From Spinellus fusiger (taxonomy: Eukaryota > Mucoromycota > Mucoromycetes > Mucorales > Phycomycetaceae): DNA of 64,000 nucleotides. Of this stretch, positions 47,007 to 58,470 are shown in pieces; the stretch's first letter is position 1; each line of letters begins with the position of its first letter. The DNA lies in NCBI GenBank assembly GCA_025094145.1, contig JALLLS010000001.1:992001-1056000 (forward strand). Reading direction: 5' to 3'. The position numbers and the translations under genes were made by a program. A model generated the notes under the pieces. It had not been told where the DNA came from, did no database searches, and saw only the letters and a program-made list of their open reading frames with translations.

Positions 47007-49961
47007 ATGGCTTCACAGAAAAATCCTGATGTGCCTGCCTCACAGCTCTACACTAAACTAAAGAGAATAGGCAAAGGCGCCTACGGTTCTGTCTACAAAG
47101 GGTAAATTTCTTTATTGTCTGCCTACGCCTTCCTCTTTCTTTTAACGCCATGACAATAGAGTCAACAACCAGACAAAGAAGATAGTGGCTATTAAAGTAC
47201 TCAACCTGGACACAGAAGAAGACGACGTGGATGATATTCAAAATGAGATTGCACTCTTGGCACAACTGACACATGCTCGTTCTCAGAATATCACTATTTA
47301 CTATGGAAGTATCCTCATTGACACTAAGCTATGGATCATCATGGACTATGCTGCTGGTGGAAGTGTCAGAACGGTGGTAGGTTTTTCATTCACACCGATC
47401 TACCCTCTGACAGAGACAAGATGAAAGCAGGAGTATTGGAAGAGAAATATGCCGCTGTTATTACAAGAGAAGTGCTACTGGCACTTACCTATCTACATAA
47501 AAACCGCATTATCCATAGAGACATCAAAGGTAACTGCTAACAAATAGGAGATAAACAACAGGGGCGATATTCACTCTCTATCACTAGCCGCCAACATTCT
47601 ACTGACAGCAGAAGGAGATGTTCAACTGTGTGATTTTGGTGTGGCAGGCCAAGTTGTTCACTCTCTCAAGCGCAATACATTTGTAGGCACACCGTAAGTA
47701 TAAACATAAAGAGGGTATATAAATAAAGAGAGTATATGCTTAGCTTATGCTTTTTATAGGTATTGGATGGCACCTGAAGTCATTAAAGAAGGTGCTTCTT
47801 ATGATTACAAGGTAAATAGGTGGCTGTAGGTCTACTTCACAGTGCAGGCAGATGTCTGGTCTTTAGGTATTACAGTGTATGAGATGGTCGTAGGGAATCC
47901 ACCCTTGGCCCATGTGGATCCTATGAGAGCAGTGATTCTTATTCCAAGATCCAAACCACCCCGCCTACAGGACACTTACTCTGCCTTTATAAGGGAGTTT
48001 GTAGACATGTGTTTGTGTGAGGATCCTGAAGAGGTACATCCTTATGTATGGACAGTGCTCACACATGTATAGAGACCCAGTGCAGAAGAACTACTGAAAT
48101 CCAAGTTCATAAAGTCTTCTAGCAAGACAAAATCTATTCTACGACAAGTCATTACACGCTACGATCAATGGAAGAAGTCTACAGAGATATCCAAGCGGTC
48201 TAGCATTATTTCCAATGATATTAACAGCAGGTAATGAAAATAATCATTCTTCTTTAATTAATCTTCTAGTGATGAGGAATCCGGTCTAGATGACTTTGCT
48301 ATGGACAGAGATACATGGGAATTTGATGTAAGTTGTAGACATATTCCCTTAGGAGAATAAATCTTTAATTCCCTCATCCCAGACACTACGCACTCTCCCT
48401 TCAGAGACTGCACCACTGTCACTACCACTACCATTACATACACCACATACACCACCACTCTCCCTTCACCCGCCTTCTTCTACTGCCCCCTCCTCCCTAC
48501 CAGACACCACCACTCGACCTTATCGTCATCCTGAGTCTCTTCCTCTTGTGCGTCTCTTTGCCACTACTGCCACTGCTACTGCTACTACTACTGCCACTGC
48601 TACTGCTACTACTACTGCCACTGCTACTGCTACTACTACTGCCACTGCCACTGCTACTACTACTGCCACTGCTGCTGCTGCTACTGCCACCACTGCTGCC
48701 ACTACCACTGCCACTGTTCATCCACCACAAGAGCAGTACAAGTCTTCTGAGCTTAGTTCTTTATTTCCTGCCCAATCTATTCATGGGCTCTTCTCAAATG
48801 ACTCTGCAGAAGTCTCTCTTCTTCCTACCCCATCTTCTCCTATAGAACCCTCTCTTAAACAGTCAGTGCCTTTGTCACATAAGCAAAGCATGGGCAACCT
48901 GTCTGTAATAGAGAATGGAATGGAGGCATTGAGCAGTGGCAGACTGGTGCCCGGTGCCTCCGCACGCCACGGCACTATTCTTGTGGGAAACAGCGTCCCT
49001 AAGTTGTCCCCAAAATCACGCCCTTCTTCTCCCGAAGAACACAATGTCCTTGACAAACCCATGTCACGTACACGCTCCCATTCTGACCAGACAACTGTAC
49101 GGGCTTATTTAAAGGCAGAGACACGTCCACCCACCCTCTCTATCCAGAATATGCCTTCTGTTGATCCACCACCACTCACTCTCAGACCCACTCCCATGTC
49201 CATGTCCAATTCTCCCTTGGCACGACGTGTACGCTCTGCCACCAGTCTACGGCACAATGAAGAAGACCGTGTGCCTCTGAAAGCCCTGGTAGCTAATCGA
49301 CAGCAGCAATTGTACCAAGCCTCCATACAAACCAATGCTTTGGACACATCTGATCTGCCCAAACGATGGGTTCATGAATCTCCTCACCGTCGTAGTATTA
49401 GTGCTGATAATGCAGATACACACAAGGTAAACTATTCATAGAAGAGAAAGAACAGGGGGAGGGGTATGTATAGTCCATGAAGTTTCTTGTTACTAATGAT
49501 CACAGACTGAGATCCTTACAGCTTTAGAGACTCATTCACCACAACAGATGTCTGCTTCTCTTGCCTTTACAGACACAGCCATAACCACTGGCCAAAGATC
49601 TCATACACCTCACATATCCCACACACCTCACATATCCCACACATCCCACACATCCCACACATCCCACACATCCCACACATCCTATGGATCCCACACATCC
49701 CATACATCTCATGGATCCCACACATCCCATGGATCTGTCCAAAGAGAAGAGGCTATTGTAGTGCCTACTATAGATACACCACAAACACCCATAAGTATCA
49801 CAGAGACAGCAGATAGTCAGCATCAGACAGTTCTCCGACCTCTTCGACTAGATGGACTGCAGGATCCAGTAGTACTCCAGGAAGAAATGAACCAAGCATT
49901 ACATACATTGAATGTTTGGCTATGCACTATAGAGACTACTCTCTCTCAACTAAAGACATGA
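47007..49961 (+). CDS. Germinal-centre (Ste20/MST-type) protein kinase
   Basis: Starts MASQKNPDVPASQLY at 47007. The kinase domain occupies about the first 280 residues over several exons: glycine loop GKGAYGSVYKG, VAIK lysine, alpha-C QNEIALL, catalytic HRDIKAANIL (completed across an intron), DFGVAG, activation loop RNTFVGTPYWMAPEVI, DVWSLGITVYEM. All catalytic residues are present. This matches group III germinal-centre kinases (MST3; fungal Nak1, Kic1, Sid1 class) that drive polarity, cytokinesis and cell-wall morphogenesis, usually with Mob-type or Cdc42-related partners. The long C-terminal tail is regulatory: a Thr/Ala low-complexity block (48.55-48.72 kb), serine-proline-rich parts, a Ser-His-Thr repeat (49.6-49.74 kb) and a helical end (VVLQEEMNQALHTLNVWLC). 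Which fungal subgroup it belongs to I cannot say. Confidence 0.88.
48552..48720 (+). repeat. Coding Thr/Ala trinucleotide repeat
   Basis: Interrupted ACT/GCC/GCT repeats encode alternating Thr and Ala for about 55 residues inside the kinase tail. The repeat is open in several frames on both strands, which explains the leucine-, serine- and valine-rich shadow frames there. Confidence 0.85.
49600..49735 (+). repeat. Coding CACACATCC minisatellite
   Basis: Nine-base units (CACACATCC and close variants such as CATGGATCC) code Ser-His-Thr or Ser-His-Gly tripeptides within the last kinase exon. Units are nearly identical, so length variation between strains is likely. Confidence 0.85.
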
Positions 49962-50065
49962 GAGCGGCTTCCTACTACTAGACAAGGCTTGCTATGAAAA
50001 TAAAATAAAATAAAAAGTGGCTTATTGATGAGGAGGGGGTATTTCTTTTGTTCATTCACTCTACT

Positions 50066-51211
50066 ATGCAACACACTGTAGATGACCCTCCCAATCCCTC
50101 ATCTGTCCTTCATTCTATTCAACGGCCTATCCTCAACACACTAAAAAACCCGCCTTTCACTACTCCTATAAAAGCCTACTCACCCACACCAGACCAGGAC
50201 CTCTCAGAAGCTCATGACAAGACAACGTGCTTTGATGGACTCAAGTCTCGGTTAAAGAGCCTCAGTCAGGAGTTTCAAGTGATGAATGAGAACATGAACC
50301 AACTAAACCAAATGAATACGTCGTTTGCCAACTTCAACCGTTCTTTTGGTGGGTTTATGTTTGGCTTGACCGCCAATGGGGCGATTGTTGACTGGAAGCA
50401 GGTAAGTGCCACAGTAGACGCTTGCTATTCAATGTCAGGCCCCCGTCAAAGAATCCTTTGAGCAGCAAAAGATCTCTTCTCAAAAGACACCTGTGCCCTC
50501 TACCAGTGGGAATCCCAGCTTTAAGTCTATCCAGAGTGGTGGGGCTTCTCTGGAGCCTGACATGGGAAGGACAGGCTTGAAGAAGACATCGTCTGGGCCC
50601 AAAGATAGAAAAGACACTCCCAAAAAGATCATAAAAAAGACAGCCAACAGAACACCCGCCAAGGGAGTAGCAAGAGCCACTTCTCTTCAGCATCATCAAT
50701 TTACTCAAAAGGTAAGTATTAGAATAGAATGCAAATTGACAATACTCCTGGTGCAGATCAATATCAACAAAATCATCAATCGGCTGCCCATTGAAGTACG
50801 GGATAGAGTGGTAAGAAAAAAGGTACAGAGAAAAACAGTCACTCATTAAGAGATATATAAAAAAAAAGGAACGCACCCAACATACCACTCGTATTCTTCA
50901 AGTGTTATTGGCTCATCCAGATGGCATGTAAGTGCAACCCCATATCATACGTTTGCTTATTAACTGTTAATGGTAGTCCTATGCAGGATCTTGTAACAGC
51001 AACTCAGCTACCAAAGTACGTTGTGACTGTTTGTGTCAATACACTAGTGCGTTCCAAGGATGTGGCTAAATTCAATCAAAAGGTAAGTCAATGAATAGAG
51101 AGTATAGGTGGTTGTGCAGTCATTTAGGCAGTAAGTGAGTGGGCAATCCATGTCGAAGAATATCTTATTCCTCTTCAAAGGGCCAATACAGTCTGTATAA
51201 AATGGATGTAG
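50066..51211 (+). CDS. DAM1: DASH complex subunit Dam1 with C-terminal extension
   Basis: ATG 50066 begins MQHTVDDPPNPSS. The conserved Dam1 region is in the first exon: LSQEFQVMNENMNQLNQM then FANFNRSFGGFMFGLTANGAIVDW, matching the family's helix and its FLYGLnMNAFCVEW-like end. Dam1 helps the ring-forming DASH/DAM1 complex couple kinetochores to microtubules. A basic, low-complexity linker (KKIIKKTANRTPAKG) follows. After further small exons comes a second folded region: NKIINRLPIEVRDRV, then RTQHTTRILQVLLAHPDGIPMQDLVTAT..., ending ...NTVCIKWM at 51211. This part has the helix pattern of a winged helix and is not expected in yeast Dam1. Intron junctions keep frame. The alternative is two adjacent genes, but no start or stop separates the halves. 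Confidence 0.75.
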
Positions 51212-51845
51212 TACGGTATCCCACAACTCAAGTACAAGTCACACCTTGAGAAAGCAGTCTGGGATCTCTTTTCATTATCAGAAGGCGGAGTCTCTATTCC
51301 AATTTCTAATAAATAGAGCTCTTTTTCCTGCCGTCGTTTAATTTTCTTTATCATATATTACGTATTTGCCTTAGATCCTTTGTCACAGCGGAGATATTAA
51401 TTCTCTGCTACGAAGCCTATGTTTTGCTATCATTGACAAAGCTTGAGTCATACAGATACTAGAGTACTTTTACCTCCATCTTGGTCCAACTCTATGCAGT
51501 TGTGGCTGTGAAGAAAAGTAAATGTGATGCGACTTTCATTATAGGTTTTTCTTATTTTGTAGGAGTGTCATTTTTTACTTTTTCTAGCAGACAAACTCTC
51601 CATTGCACTTTGGACTCGTTTGGGGACATTTCCTTTTTGTCTTAATAAATGAATGAAAATAAAATAAAATAAAATATATAGAATATAAAAAAAGTCTTAT
51701 TCGTATAGACCTCGGATATATGAGTTCTGTGGTATTTGCTTTACTTTTTTATTTTTTTAAATAAAATTACAAGTCACAGTATCCCACCTCCAATAAGTTA
51801 CCTTTTTGATCTTTTTCCTTTTTCTCTTTTTCCTAATAATATATT
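51212..51845. other. Intergenic region before GNL1
   Basis: AT-rich spacer with an AAAATAAAATAAAATA stretch near 51657 that could be part of a 3'-end signal. C/T-rich sequence precedes the GNL1 start. No gene is seen. Confidence 0.45.
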
Positions 51846-54279
51846 ATGCCACTGTCTCATAGAAAGAAGCCCTTTAGTGGTAAACAAAAGAAACAACAAT
51901 TACAGGCAAAGAACAGTCGCAAGGCAGAAAAAGGTATAAGTATATATATATATATGTGTGTGTGTATGTGTGCGTATGTCTTAATACCACCTTTGTGCTC
52001 CTACCGCAGCCAGTCTCCAAGACCCTTCTTCTTATGAGCTCTTCAAGACAAGAGCAAAACAGACTGTAGTCATGTCATGGGCTCCTGCCATGACAATGAC
52101 TCAAGCTGATATCACCGGACAGCCTGTCAAAGACACCAAACGGTAGGTTGTGTTTAAAATACACATCCACCTTATGATAAATCAGGCTTGTTTCTATATT
52201 TGAGCGATTGTCCCCTCAAGAGATAGAGGCGGCTAGAATGAAAAGTATGCAGCCACTGTACCGACGACCAAAAGTAAACAACAGAAAACAAAAGAACCCA
52301 TTGAGGTTAGGGTTGAATCACTCACTAGGATGGATCTACAGACATCATTGGAAGTCAGCGCAGAGACATTTACGGATGCAATGGATTTTCCCAAACGACC
52401 TATGTGGGATTATGCCATGACAAAGGAAGAATTGGAGGAGAAGGAAGAGCAGTCCTTCAAGGCATGGATGGAGCAGCTTCAGAACACTCAGCAACAGGAA
52501 GGCAAGGAACTTAGTTGGTTTGAACGGAATCTTGAAGTGTGGCGTCAATTGTAAGTCCATGCGAGTGTTTTATCTACCTACCTATCTGTGAATATGGCTT
52601 TAAGTAAATATATTTGAATAGGTGGAGAGTATTGGAGATCAGTGATATTGTCTTGGTTATTATGGACATTCGACATCCTCTGCTGCATTTCCCCAGAGCC
52701 CTGTATGAATACATTACTAAAGAACTCAAGCGGAAGATTGTAGGTGTGTTTAACAAGGTAAATCCACACACACATCCACACACAAAACAAAAAAGACAGA
52801 GCCGTTACTGAAAAAAAAATGTGTTAGGTGGATCTTGTATCAAGATTCACAGAGTTCGCATGGCGGAAGTACTTTGAAGAACAGTTTCCTGAGGTGCATC
52901 TGGCTACTTTTAGTTGCTATACACGCGATGATAAGTTCATCGATGATACTGCTACATGTGGGTAATGCAAAGAAACCCCTACAGTTAACCAAAAGCATGA
53001 CTAGATGCACTCAAGTCACGGGTGAAGAAACCACGGTCCAGAGGATATCAGTCGCATGGTGTTCGTGATCTTCTTTCTGCCTGTCGTGAAGTGTCTATTG
53101 AAAAGAAGGGAGTTCCTGTAGATTGGGAAGCTTTATTGGATCGTTATGATGATGAGAATTTGAATGACCACCAAGAAGACAGCGACAGTGATGATGATAG
53201 TGATGCTGGATCAGATACAGGCAGCACGTTTGGATTAGGTAGGCTATTCTTTTGGCTATGTTGGGAGAGGAGAAGAGAATCTCATGGATCATTTCTACTT
53301 AGAGGATGAGTTCAGTCAGATCCTAGAAACTACCACACAAAAGATCACTCCTCATAAAGACTACATTACTATTGGCCTCGTAGGTAGGTAGGTAGGTAGG
53401 TAGGGTGGGTGGGTGTTGGTGTTTGTGTATTTACTTTGACTGCATGCTACTTAGGCCATCCTAATGTTGGTAAGAGTAGTCTCATCAACAGTATCATGTC
53501 CAGAACAGTTGTTAGTGCAAGTCGTACGCCAGGTAAGGAGTATCTATAGAGAACAGTCTTCTAACCTATTAGGACACACCAAGCACTTCCAGACCATTCA
53601 TTTAACAAGCAATGTTCGTGTATGTGATTCTCCTGGTCTGGTATTTCCTACTCTCCTTCCACGAGCACTTCAGGTAAACTATTGGCTAGTGTTCTTCCTG
53701 AACTTATCAACAAAGATTCTTTCTGGTATGTATCCTATTGCCCAAGTCCAAGAGCCCTACAGTGTTATCCAGTATTTGGCAGAACGCATTCCCCTTGAGA
53801 AGATGCTTTCTTTAACACCACCGCATCTCGGTGAGAAAGAGCACCAGTGGTCAGCCTGGTCTATTTGTGAAGGTAGATGACAAGAAAAGGACTCTTTTCC
53901 TTTTATTGATATGTCCTTATTCTCTTGTATGTTATAACTTAGCCTATGCAGAACAGCGTGGATTTCATACAGCCAAGGCAGCCAGACCAGATGTCTACAG
54001 AGGTAAACTCACTCAAAAACATGGACTATGATATCTTATTCTGGACTAGCTGCCAATGTTATCTTGAGACTTGTCAATGACGGTAGAATTCTTCTGTCCT
54101 TTAAACCCGAAGGATTCTTCTCTACTACAAAGTATGAAGTACTTCAGGTCCAAGCAGCCGATCAGCAGTCACGAGAGGAGGAGGAAGAGGAGGAGGAAGA
54201 GGAAAAAGAAAAGGAGCCTCAATTTCAAATCCAGACAGGCGGTGCTTTCCATCTCTTGTCTTTGGATGAAGCAGACTGA
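51846..54279 (+). CDS. GNL1: GNL1-like circularly permuted GTPase
   Basis: Starts MPLSHRKKPFSGKQKKQQLQ, the basic N-terminus diagnostic of GNL1. The G motifs are in permuted order: G4 first (GVFNK|VDLVS, split by an intron near 52.75 kb), then G1 GHPNVGKSSLINS (53.455 kb) and G3 DSPGLVFP (53.63 kb), as in the YRG/MMR1-HSR1 family. It spans about ten exons and probably about 600 residues, like human GNL1. A Ser/Asp-rich acidic stretch (DSDSDDDSDAGSDTGS) sits between G4 and G1, and a Glu-rich run precedes the C-terminus (LLSLDEAD). Related GTPases act in ribosome assembly and nucleolar traffic; the exact role of GNL1 is not settled. Exon junctions inside 53.5-54.0 kb are approximate. Confidence 0.88.
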
Positions 54280-54536
54280 CATCATTTCTTAGTGCATTTC
54301 ATTTTGCTTGACTGTAATTTGGCTGTAACATGGACTCAATACTAAAATAAGAAATAATAAAAAAAAGGGCAATTGGCCAAGTCTTTTGTTTGCACACCTT
54401 TTATTCTCCGCTCGTTTTGTTCTCTCTCTCTCTTTCTCTTCTACTCTTTGCTCTTGTTCTTTTTCTTTTCTTTTTTTCGATTTTTCTTTCTATTTTCTGT
54501 TTTGTATTTTGTATTTTATTTTGGCTGTGGGTTGCA

Positions 54537-55921
54537 ATGGGGATTTTTACCGAGGAAGTGCCAAAAACATCAGTCACACATTACATTGGTAAATAGACAG
54601 ACCTCCAGGAACCTATCATTTATCCTTAGAGAGACTCTCCAACTATGAGGAAATCGAGTGGTACACATTTCAGCAGTTATCTGAGGCTATTTTAATGCAA
54701 GAAGGAGGTCCCAGAGAGGCTATTGAGGCAATAAGGAAGAAATTAAAGCATGGTACACTGCAACAAAAGCTGGGGAGTTTGGAGGTATAGACAGACAGAC
54801 AGATAGATAGATAAAAAGAGAATATCTCGGTTCTACTTGCTAAACCAGAGACAGATTTTGAAACTGTTGATGGAAAACAGCAACCAGCGCTTTCACAGTA
54901 AGTGTAGGCAGCTACAGTGGATGGTGATGTTTTGTTAGAACAACTAGCGACCAATGAGAAGATGATGGAGAGGTTCGAGACGATCCTTACATCGCCTGTA
55001 AGTAGAATAGTAACTAGGAAAAAGGAAAAAGGAAAAAGGGTTCTAATGTCGGGTTATAGACGGAAGATAAGGTCCTAAAAAAGACACTATTGAGTATTTT
55101 AGGTGCTTGGTCAGTCAAATACAAGGGAGAACAGGGCATGAGTGCACTTATTCATCTGTATGAGACGGGTAGAAACCGAATGGGCATGGTAAGTGGACTG
55201 TAAGACTACAGAAGCAACTGAACAAGTGCAGCGTCATCGATCAAGCAGTACATCTACTTCTTCACGTCCTGCTGTATCCACACCTACTGCTACTACACCT
55301 ACTGCTGCTGCACCTACTGCTGCTAGTACTGCCTCCATCTCTCCTCCTTCTCCTTCTCCTTCTCCTCCTTCTACAGTGCAAAAGAAAAGAACATTACCAC
55401 CTGTGAAGAAGATTCTCACACAACAAAGCACCCAATCCACCACCAGCAGCACCCCTACATCTCCCTCATCTGCATCCACTCCCACCCATGTGTTTAACTT
55501 TGCTGCTGCCAAACCAAGAATTCTTCATGAGGTGGCAGTATCCAACCAGAATGCCAATAATCTCATTAATGCCCTTCAACTGATCAACACATCCCAAGAC
55601 AGATGGGAGATTGATTTACAGCATGACAGCCGCCTTCAAGACACTCTGCAGAAATGTGAAGAGTCCAAAAAGAAGATTGTACGCTATGCTCGTCTTGTGG
55701 AGGATGAAGAATGGATAGGCACTTTGTTGGTGACAAATGAAGCCCTGTTAAAGGCACTGGAGATGTATGAGATTATGTCTGTGGGACAGGTGCCTGCCTC
55801 TATGAAGAGTGTACATGAAGTAGCAGAGCCTCAACGATTCCTGATTACCGACAGTGCTTATGACCATGATAGTTTGGATCCCTTTGCTGATCCTGTGGAT
55901 CCTGTTCGAGAGATTCCTTAA
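54537..55921 (+). CDS. LSB5: LSB5-like VHS-GAT endocytic adaptor
   Basis: ATG 54537 gives MGIFTEEVPKTSVTHYIERL after removal of a 44-nt intron (GTAAAT...CTTAG). The N-terminal ~150 residues form a VHS-type ENTH-like helical domain (QQLSEAILMQEGGPREAIEAIRKKLKHGTLQQKLGSLEILKLLMEN). A Ser/Thr/Pro/Ala-rich linker follows. Then comes a GAT three-helix bundle (LQDTLQKCEESKKKIVRYARLVEDEEWIGTLLVTNEALLKALEMYE) and an SLDPFADP-containing C-terminus. Yeast Lsb5 binds the actin regulator Las17 and ubiquitin and works at endocytic sites. About 400 residues over five to six exons. GGA proteins share VHS-GAT but end in a GAE ear, which is absent here. Confidence 0.85.
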
Positions 55922-57172
55922 ACTAGTTGTGGGACAATAGGCTTGACTTTATTATTATTGATCATAAATCACTCTTCTTTCTGGTGGTGTAGTTCTGACT
56001 CATCCTATGAGAAAAGACAAGGCAGTTTCTACTTAGTTTTGTTTTATTTCTTGGTTCTTCCATGGTATGAGAACTGTTGATGGAAAGTATATAAAAAGAC
56101 AATCGTAGTAGTAATCTTAATAATAGCACACCTACTAATAAAAAGATATATAAATAAATAAATAAATAAAAAGATGCATGTAGGTTGGTGCTGTTGGTAA
56201 GGTACATTAGGATATGAATGGCCTCTTAGGATAAGAAAAAACCCCCTTTGAAAGAGAGGCTATTTTGATTCCTTACAATTCATTTCTCTCTTTCCTTTCC
56301 TTTTCTCTCCTTTTCTCTCTCTTTCAGACAAGCGTGTCTGTTCTGTGGGTGGTCTCCGTCCATAGATCCATTGATAAAATAAATAAAAAACAATAGCATT
56401 TATCAATTTTATTGGGATTTGCTCTGGACAGATCACTATTAATCCTGAGATGGAATGAATTAGCAGCTGATTGTAAATAGTATGTGCTAATGTGAACAAA
56501 GAATCTGTCTATTCACTGGTGATAAACTGTAACTGCTTTTTCATGAGAATTCTCTCGAGAATACATTGGATTGATAGGTTTTCATTACTTTCACCATGAA
56601 CCCAAGGCAAAAAGAAAAGAAGAAGCAATCGGTGAGAATAGTTAAAATAGCTAAAATGTTTAAAAGGTAAAAAGGTAAAATATACTAAAAGGGTAAAATA
56701 GAGTAAAATTCAACCCAAGAAAGTTATCTTTTTTCTTCTTCTCTCAACAGTATGTTCAGGAGTAATTTAGGAATTGCACATATACATATACATGGAATTG
56801 CACATGGAATTGCACATCAAATTACATATAGAATTGCACATCAAATTACATATAGAATTGCACATCAAATTGCACATCAAATTGCACATATAGAAAGACA
56901 AGAAAGAAAAGAAAAGAAACATTACACTATTGAAAGATGCAGGATCCTATGGGGGGAGTCCGTGTCATTACAGTAATGGAAGTATACCATGCTGTATAGA
57001 CTCCAATGCGTTGATGGCATGTGAAGTTACTAGTGACGTCGATCACATTCATTATATAATGCCTAACGACCCTCCTCCTCTTTTCTTTATGATTCCATTT
57101 GTACCGCTCGACCTTTCGATTGCCCAACTGCGGCCATTTTCACACACCCCTCCCTCCTCCACCCATTCTCTT
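55922..57172. other. Intergenic region upstream of the CC1-box gene
   Basis: No separate gene is supported. The region carries C/T-rich DNA near 56280-56325 and a tandem repeat at 56771-56893. An open frame in phase with the CC1-box gene extends upstream to about 56930 and may be 5' UTR or an alternative N-terminus. Confidence 0.5.
56771..56893 (+). repeat. Tandem repeat of GAATTGCACAT / CAAATTACATATA units
   Basis: About ten units of 11-13 bp, alternating AATTGCACATC and AATTACATATAG. They are translated in one frame as IAHQITYR-like repeats, but I see no reason to think it is coding. It lies 0.3-0.4 kb before the CC1-box gene start. Confidence 0.8.
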
Positions 57173-58470
57173 ATGTCTTCCATGTCATGGGTGGCTGGAA
57201 AGTCCTCTGATGAACTCATTCCAATGCTGAAGAATGCATACAGTGCTTTAAAAGATAAAGAAAGAGGTAATGCATGTGAAAGACTGAATGGCTCCCTAAT
57301 TTACCTGTAGATCTGGTACTGGCAGCCGAAATAGGAAAGTCACTCTTGGAAAATAACCTTCGGCTGAAATCAAGCTACGAACACTTACTCCACCGCACCC
57401 TCTCCAGTGTTTCGTCTCCCTCCACCGAAGAAGAGCACCTTATGCCCTGTAGAAGCACACGTGAGGCTATGACTGAGGTGCTAGAGAAGAAGAACGCTGA
57501 GCTGAATAAGTGCCTCGAAACTGCGATGTTGGAGCACGAACGACACGGACGGACCGAGTCAAAAAAGCAGCGGAAATTAGAAACAGAGATCAATGTATTA
57601 CAAAGGCATTTAGACACTGCCTCACACAAAATACAAGAACTGGAAGAAGTAAACTCACGACAGGCCCACAGACAAAAGCAGAAAGTAGAGACAAAAGCAG
57701 AAACCATCGTCTCTGAGAATAACAATGTAGAGGGACTGTTAAAAAGACTCCACCACCTCCAGACAGAGCACAACGAGGCACAAGAGGCCAAGGCAGAAGT
57801 AGAGACTGAATTGGCCAATACATTGAAGGATCTACGCACCCTAAAAGAACAGTTTGAGCATTTCCAATTTACACAAAAAGACTACGAAACATTAAAACAG
57901 GCTTATGAGCGACAGTTTGAACATATTGAACAGCTCAGCAAGAGCCTAGAAGAGTATCGCCATACACTGCAGAAGCTAAAGAGCCGCGGAGTGCCTGTGT
58001 CGACAGCCTCCACCTCTGCCCCTAGTTTTATGAAGGACAGTGTACGGCACACACTCTTGGGCGAATTGGAAAGTGAATGGCTAAAGACACATGAGGGTTC
58101 TGTGAAATGTCCAACTGCTTTTGATGGGACTGCCCTGAAAGAGTCTTCCTATCTTACCTATGAACTGAGATCTCTTCTCTCAAAGACCAGCGGCATTGAC
58201 AGACATTTACTGGATGAGGCACTGAGTTGGATAGAGTGTCTTGATGTGCATGATGATGATTATCCTAGAGAGAGCATTTATCCCGATCTCTCATTGATGG
58301 CACCCATGGAAAGAGAACAACTAAAAGACAAGTCTTTTATGGGTCAAATGCGTCGCTGGATGTGTGCCCTTTTCCATTCTTTATGGCGTTGGTGTCGATT
58401 TGCCACTGTTTTGACGACGGCAGTGTTAATCAGTGTATGGAATGGACCTGACAAAAGAGTCACCTACTAG
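57173..58470 (+). CDS. Coiled-coil protein with CC1-box-like motif and hydrophobic tail
   Basis: Two exons, 57173-57266 and 57311-58470, about 417 residues. Across the splice the sequence reads KDKERDLVLAAEIGKSLLENN, closely resembling the CC1 box of HAP1, TRAK/Milton and related dynein adaptors (KERDLxLAAxIGxxLLxxN), whose AAxxG core docks on dynein light intermediate chain. A coiled coil follows from about residue 75 to 260 (heptads such as LETEINVLQRHLDTASHKIQELEEV). A predicted globular helical part comes next. The end, WRWCRFATVLTTAVLISVW plus a dozen residues, could be a tail-anchor. A membrane-linked motor adaptor is the inference; cargo is unknown. The first exon's ATG at 57173 is preceded by an open in-phase stretch with an alternative ATG at 57018. 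Confidence 0.7.

Noticed and set aside
48497..48845. Serine-, valine- and leucine-rich open frames on both strands
   Set aside because: All come from the ACT/GCC triplet repeat inside the kinase exon and have no independent support.
49600..49735. CRISPR-like array
   Set aside because: Units are contiguous nine-base repeats without spacers, inside a coding exon of a eukaryote.
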